Source: Sphingobium arseniciresistens (lineage in GTDB: Bacteria > Pseudomonadota > Alphaproteobacteria > Sphingomonadales > Sphingomonadaceae). From it: DNA of 47,327 nucleotides. Positions 43,509 through 47,327 of the stretch are shown here, one piece after another. The notes under the pieces were generated by a model. That model saw only the letters and a program-made list of their open reading frames with translations, ran no database searches and was not told where the DNA came from. The DNA lies in the NCBI GenBank assembly GCA_029167225.1, contig JARFNK010000034.1, forward strand, positions 1 through 47,327. The letters are read 5' to 3'. A program made the translations under genes and the position numbers. Each line of letters starts with the position of its first letter. The first letter of the stretch is position 1.

Positions 43509-43850
43509 GTGAGCATGATCACCCCCATCGGAGAGGGAGAACTCCCGACTTTCGTTGAAGCCAACGAAGGCAAAGCGCAACTCCTCGTTTTTAGCGCACC
43601 GTGGTGCGGCCCCTGCAAGGCGATGGCGCCAACGGTGGACGATGTTGCGGAGGATTACAAAGGCACCCTTGCGGTGGGTAAGATCGACATCGACGAGGCG
43701 CCTGCGCTCGCTGCCCAGTACGCCGTGCGCTCGGTGCCCACTCTCATCGTCCTGCGCGACGGCGCTGAGGTCCAGCGCTCGCTCGGTGGCCTCAGCCGTA
43801 CGCGGCTGACCATGTTGCTCGATAAGGCAATTGCGGGAGAGACGGCATGA
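43509..43850 (+). CDS. Thioredoxin
   Basis: A 113-residue thioredoxin with the active site FSAPWCGPCKAM (Cys33 and Cys36) and the cis-Pro loop VRSVPTLIV. There is no signal peptide, so it is cytoplasmic, unlike most cargo-specific redox proteins. It starts with GTG (or ATG at 43515) after AAGGAAG. It lies 38 bases after the ABC transporter and overlaps the next gene by ATGA. A dedicated thioredoxin in an uptake operon suggests reduction of disulfides in the imported molecule or of a Cys in a partner enzyme. It is compact and intact. Confidence 0.93.
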   Translation: MSMITPIGEGELPTFVEANEGKAQLLVFSAPWCGPCKAMAPTVDDVAEDYKGTLAVGKIDIDEAPALAAQYAVRSVPTLIVLRDGAEVQRSLGGLSRTRLTMLLDKAIAGETA

Positions 43851-44458
43851 ACCCTGCCGTAGAGGTGTTGCTTCAGCGCCTGAAAGCATCGGACGACGTG
43901 GTGCAGAGCCTCGCCGATACCGGTACCGATCTTGCGCACGGGATGGTGCTCTGGATGATCGAGGAAGGCGGCCCCGCTCCCGGGCAGGCGGCCGTGGTGC
44001 TCGATGAACTCACGACCTTGCATCGTCGAGAGGCGGCGGGTGAAACTGTCGAGCCGGCGCAATGGCGTGCGGTGCGGCAAAAGGCTGTCGATCTGAGCGA
44101 GATGCCGGATGTGAGCACCCAGCGCGCCGGCGGCATCGCCGAGGCTGCGGCATGGTCTGTGACTCAGTCGAAATCGATCCTGTCGGACCTCCTCAATGCG
44201 CTGACGAACAACGCCTGGAAGGCAGGGTCGGAATCGACCGGATGGACGCCGGCAGACGAAACGAATGCCCATAAAGTCCTAAGTGGCTTCCACGCCGAGG
44301 GTCTTGTGCGCGAGCAGATTCCAGGACGGTTTGCCGAGGTCGATCCCGAGCTTTCGGGACGCTTTGTCGCACAGCTCGATGCCGCCAACACCGCAGCGCT
44401 CGCGATGCCGGCCAAGGTGCTGAATACTTTGCAGCGCCTGGCTCATCAGGACGCCTGA
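43847..44458 (+). CDS. Protein of unknown family, 203 residues
   Basis: I do not recognise this protein. It is soluble, acidic, rich in Ala and predicted mostly helical, with no signal peptide, Cys or obvious metal motif. Segments include LADTGTDLAHGMVLWMIEEGG (in pieces, near the N-terminus), WRAVRQKAVDLSE, AAAWSVTQSKSILSDLLNAL and a C-terminal ALAMPAKVLNTLQRL. Its first codon overlaps the thioredoxin stop (ATGA), so the two are coupled. Gene order puts it between the thioredoxin and the peptidase. It could be a binding or adaptor protein for the imported ligand, or an immunity-like protein; neither is shown by sequence. Confidence 0.7.
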   Translation: MNPAVEVLLQRLKASDDVVQSLADTGTDLAHGMVLWMIEEGGPAPGQAAVVLDELTTLHRREAAGETVEPAQWRAVRQKAVDLSEMPDVSTQRAGGIAEAAAWSVTQSKSILSDLLNALTNNAWKAGSESTGWTPADETNAHKVLSGFHAEGLVREQIPGRFAEVDPELSGRFVAQLDAANTAALAMPAKVLNTLQRLAHQDA

Positions 44459-44475
44459 GCCCAGGCTCGCACTGA

Positions 44476-44493
44476 CGGCGACCACCGTCGCCG
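44476..44493. other. Small GC-rich hairpin before the S9 peptidase gene
   Basis: CGGCGAC and GTCGCCG pair perfectly with the loop CACC, 17 bases after the unknown gene's stop. With no U tract it is more likely an mRNA stem that affects expression of the peptidase gene than a full terminator. Confidence 0.35.
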
Positions 44494-44516
44494 ACACCTA
44501 TCCCAGGACATTTGCC

Positions 44517-46496
44517 TTGCTGAAATCCGTACCGCTAATCTCCCGCTCGTTGCTGTTTCGGCCGCCGGATTTCAGTAGCGTGAAGATCAGTCCTGATGGG
44601 GCCTGGCTTGCCTGGTGCGCGCCTTCAAAGGGCGTGGCCAATATCTGGCTGGCGCCGCGGGAGCATCCTGAGCAGGCCCGACTGCTGACGAACGACCAAC
44701 ATCGCGGCATCACCACGTTCATGTGGGCCGAGGATGCAGCGCATATCCTTTACAGCCAGGACCGCGATGGCGACGAGATCGTCCATCTTCATGCGATCCG
44801 GGTGTCGGATGGCGAGACGCGTGACCTGACCCCTATCGCCGGTGCTCGGGGCTTCGTTGTCGCGACCAGCCCGCGCCACCCTGGTGCTGTCGTCGCAGCG
44901 ATCAACGACCGGGTTGCGGGATGGCCCGATCTCTGGCGGATCGACATCGCCACTGGCGAGCGGCAGCTGCTCTGTCGGAACGACGGCATGGGCTCCTTTT
45001 TGCTCGATGATGACTTCACCGTTCGCATCGCGTCACGGCAGGAGCGGGAGGGCGGATTCACCCTGATGCGGCCGAGCGGCCAGGACGGCTGGACAGAATG
45101 GCTGGCGTTTGACCCCGAGGAGGCGCGGACTTCGGCGCTGCTCGGCCTCGACGCTCAAGGGCAGTCAGTCTTTCTCAAGGATAGCCGTGGCCGCGATACG
45201 GCAGCCTTGGTGGAGATCGATGTTGCCAGCGGCCGGGAAGCAGTCTTGGTCGAAAGCCCGCTCGCAGACGTAGGGGGGATGATCACCGATCGCCGCAGCT
45301 ATCGGCCGGTCGCCTGCTATGTGACCGTCGAGCGTCCCGTTCTGACGGTGATCGATCCCGCGATACAATCCGACATCGACCGCTTGGGTGCGATCGAGGG
45401 CCTGGGCGAGTGGAGCATAACGGCCCGCAGTCGCGAGGATCGCTGGTGGACCATCGTCTCCGGCTCGGACCAGCATCCGGCCATCTACTGGCTGTACGAC
45501 CGGGAGGCAGGGACGCTGCTTCGCTTGTTCGACGGACGTCTGGGCCTCAGAGACGCGCCCCTCGCTCCGATGAGAGCATTGACCATCACAGCCCGGGATG
45601 GGCAGCGGCTTGTCAGCTATCTGACGCTGCCCCTGCGGGATGAAGCTGAAAGCCGGCCCGAACGACCGCTGCCGCTAATCCTGCTCGTGCACGGTGGTCC
45701 ATGGACCCGCGATGGTTTCGGCTACAACAGCGAGCATCAATGGCTCGCCAACCGCGGCTACGCTGTCCTTTCGGTGAATTTCCGGGGGTCGAGCGGGTTC
45801 GGCAAGGCTTTCATGCTGGCGGGCGACCGCCAATGGGGTCGTCGGATGGATGACGATCTCGAGGACGCAGTGGCCTGGGCCATTGATGAAAGTATCGCCG
45901 ATCCGATGCGCTTGGCGATCATGGGCACAAGCTATGGTGGCTACGCCGTGTTGTCCGCGCTTACCCGTCAGCCTGACCGCTACGCGTGCGGCGTCGACAT
46001 TGTCGGCCCCTCCAACCTCGAGACATTGCTTCTCGCGACGCCACCCCAATGGGAGGCGCTGCGTGCCACCCTTCATCGGGCGGTGGGCGACCATCTCAGC
46101 GAGGAAGGACGTGCCGATCTCCACGAGCGTTCGCCGCTACACCGTGCGGGAGAGATCAAGGCGCCCCTCCTGATCGGCCAGGGGGGGAATGACCCTCGCG
46201 TGCCTTTGGCGGAGGCCGAGCAGATGGTCACCGCGATGCGCGCCAGCGCTGTCCCGGTCGACTACGCGTTCTTCCCCGATGAAGGGCACGGCTTCGCGCG
46301 TCCTGCCAACGCCATCGCTTTCCGGATCCTGGTCGAGCAATTCTTTGCCAGGCATCTTGGCGGTCGCGCCGAACCGGTCGTGCCTGGGGAATGTGCGGAA
46401 ACGTCCCTGCGTTTCGAGGGGGAGGCCGAGCTTAGCGCCAGTCTCGAAGCCGGAAAGGCGTCCGAACAATCTCCCGCAACGGCCCTCGATGCGTAA
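44517..46496 (+). CDS. S9 prolyl-oligopeptidase family serine peptidase
   Basis: A 659-residue protein with a beta-propeller N-terminal half (residues about 15-370; FSSVKISPDGAWLAWCAP, NIWLAPREHPEQARLL) and an alpha/beta-hydrolase C-terminal half. The latter has LLVHGGPWTRDGFGYNSEHQW, then VNFRGSSGFGKAF, nucleophile Ser in GTSYGGY (about 471), Asp in GGNDPRVP (about 557) and His in DEGHGFARP (about 590). No signal peptide is evident, so it acts in the cytoplasm. The frame opens with TTG at 44517; the exact start is unsure. The family includes acylaminoacyl peptidases and the isopeptidases that open lasso peptides. Position at the end of the receptor-transporter operon suggests digestion of the imported peptide. 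Confidence 0.9.
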   Translation: MLKSVPLISRSLLFRPPDFSSVKISPDGAWLAWCAPSKGVANIWLAPREHPEQARLLTNDQHRGITTFMWAEDAAHILYSQDRDGDEIVHLHAIRVSDGETRDLTPIAGARGFVVATSPRHPGAVVAAINDRVAGWPDLWRIDIATGERQLLCRNDGMGSFLLDDDFTVRIASRQEREGGFTLMRPSGQDGWTEWLAFDPEEARTSALLGLDAQGQSVFLKDSRGRDTAALVEIDVASGREAVLVESPLADVGGMITDRRSYRPVACYVTVERPVLTVIDPAIQSDIDRLGAIEGLGEWSITARSREDRWWTIVSGSDQHPAIYWLYDREAGTLLRLFDGRLGLRDAPLAPMRALTITARDGQRLVSYLTLPLRDEAESRPERPLPLILLVHGGPWTRDGFGYNSEHQWLANRGYAVLSVNFRGSSGFGKAFMLAGDRQWGRRMDDDLEDAVAWAIDESIADPMRLAIMGTSYGGYAVLSALTRQPDRYACGVDIVGPSNLETLLLATPPQWEALRATLHRAVGDHLSEEGRADLHERSPLHRAGEIKAPLLIGQGGNDPRVPLAEAEQMVTAMRASAVPVDYAFFPDEGHGFARPANAIAFRILVEQFFARHLGGRAEPVVPGECAETSLRFEGEAELSASLEAGKASEQSPATALDA

Positions 46497-46648
46497 TCTG
46501 CGATCGCCCTACATTTGATTTCGGTCGGGCGAAACCGGAGGGATGACTGAGTCCATGCCAGGTGTGCCTACCCCCTGTCGATCGGGCGCGCGCAGCATGG
46601 CTGACCGGCGCAAATCCGTTACAAGTCCATTCTTTTTGCACGCCGATC

Positions 46649-47008
46649 CACATTTCCGAAGTGATGCGCGCGGAAATGGCACCCTTTGGCGTCCACGTCA
46701 CGGCCCTTTTCCTTGGCTCCTTCCGTCCAGATTGGGCGGGACGATCGATGGTCCGAAGCTCCCGCGGGATCGCCGACTTCGACGCCCAGTCCGATCCGAT
46801 TCGGGCTGCGCGCAAGGAGAAGAGCGGTAAACAGGCTGGCGATCCCGCTAAGCTCGCTCAGGCTGTCCTCGCCCTGGTCGATGCCGACGCGCCGCCACCG
46901 CAGTTGCTGCTGGGTAGCGACGCCCTGCGCCTGGTACGCGAACGATACAAGCACATGGAACGTGGGATCGATGAATGGGAGGGCCTGACCTTGTCGACGG
47001 ATGGCTGA
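46649..47008 (+). pseudogene. Short-chain dehydrogenase, C-terminal remnant
   Basis: About 120 residues match the end of an SDR: ISEVMRAEMAPFGVHVTAL, GSFRPDWAGRSMVRS, GDPAKLAQAVLALVDAD and LLLGSDALRLVRERY. The Rossmann motif and catalytic YxxxK are missing. Just upstream, AWLTGAN in the same frame resembles an SDR N-terminus (about 46594-46618), hinting that the gene lost its middle by deletion; that part is uncertain. Not functional. Confidence 0.7.
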
Positions 47009-47327
47009 ACCAAACGCCGAGCAAGGACGGCCTTAGGATTAGCGGAACGTCCGCATCTGGGGATTAGAACTCGGCAGTTGAACGGCTTGGAAGGGTCGGC
47101 AGATGCCTCGGTCTCGAGCGCCGGATCGTGGGACATTAGCGCCGTTCGCCGCTGCTTCTAGGAGCGTCCGGCTATCCCAAAACCGGTCAATTATCGGACC
47201 GCGAAAGCCTTCCCCGCTATGTCAGAGAGTGCGGACGATCCGAACAGTCGTCTGTGGATGGCTCCCGCGTTGCAAGTACAAATTGATGCTTTGACGTTCG
47301 GTCGGTTGCAGTCGTCTGTCCGGCCTA
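47009..47327. other. Right-end stretch with no recognised gene
   Basis: Three short open frames cross this region but none has protein-like content or a ribosome-binding site. No RNA gene or repeat was recognised before the window ends. Confidence 0.4.

Noticed and set aside
39327-46496. Lasso-peptide biosynthesis cluster
   Set aside because: No precursor peptide, asparagine-synthetase-like cyclase or transglutaminase-like protease is present. Only uptake and degradation functions are supported.
1-47327. CRISPR array, tRNA or rRNA genes, replication or transfer origin
   Set aside because: Looked for and not found: no regularly spaced repeats, no tRNA-like cloverleaf ends, no rRNA signature, no iteron cluster.

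Overview
The window is high-GC, gene-dense DNA that looks like an alphaproteobacterium, most likely a sphingomonad. This rests on three TonB-dependent receptors with sphingomonad-style N-termini, an alphaproteobacterial TraA-type conjugative relaxase remnant, paired LLM flavin monooxygenases and a MocR regulator. No rRNA, tRNA, CRISPR array or replication origin was seen. The species call is inference; the window is clearly accessory DNA, a mosaic of three cargo modules separated by broken mobile-element genes.

Module 1 (1-17.6 kb) is a catabolic island. It holds an isocitrate-lyase-type C-C lyase (cut short near the left edge), a 3-hydroxyacyl-CoA-dehydrogenase-like enzyme, a large molybdenum hydroxylase subunit, a polar-amino-acid-type ABC transporter (binding protein, permease, ATPase), an amidase, an LLM monooxygenase, a LeuC/LeuD-type hydro-lyase, a large metallohydrolase-like protein, an EamA exporter and two carboxymuconolactone-decarboxylase-like proteins. 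Five intergenic sites share one dyad around GTATAC and sit before most of its transcription units, so it looks like a single regulon. The enzyme set suggests oxidation and opening of a small, probably nitrogen-containing ring, then hydration of an alkylated maleate and cleavage of the resulting malate.

Scar zone (17.6-21.35 kb): an IS3-type transposase fragment is joined tail to tail to an integrase N-terminal fragment. Next comes the helicase half of a TraA/MobF relaxase, whose relaxase half has been replaced by the 5' part of a short-chain dehydrogenase gene.

Module 2 (21.3-37.0 kb) looks like organosulfur scavenging. It has a TonB receptor with a B3-type metallo-beta-lactamase-fold hydrolase and the cut SDR; an SsuA/SsuC/SsuB-like importer; an LLM monooxygenase translationally coupled to an AprA-like flavoprotein and an AprB-like dicluster ferredoxin; a doubly damaged TauD-type dioxygenase; a second TonB receptor; and an arylsulfatase C-terminal remnant. 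A 176-bp MITE-like element lies inside it.

Module 3 (37.6-46.5 kb) has a MocR regulator, divergent from a TonB receptor with an STN domain, followed by an SbmA/ABCD-like fused ABC transporter, a thioredoxin, a 203-residue protein of unknown family and an S9 prolyl-oligopeptidase. I read it as a candidate system for importing, reducing and cleaving a peptide or peptide-like metallophore. The MocR protein has Arg where the PLP-binding Lys should be. The right end carries an SDR C-terminal remnant and 300 bases with no recognisable gene.
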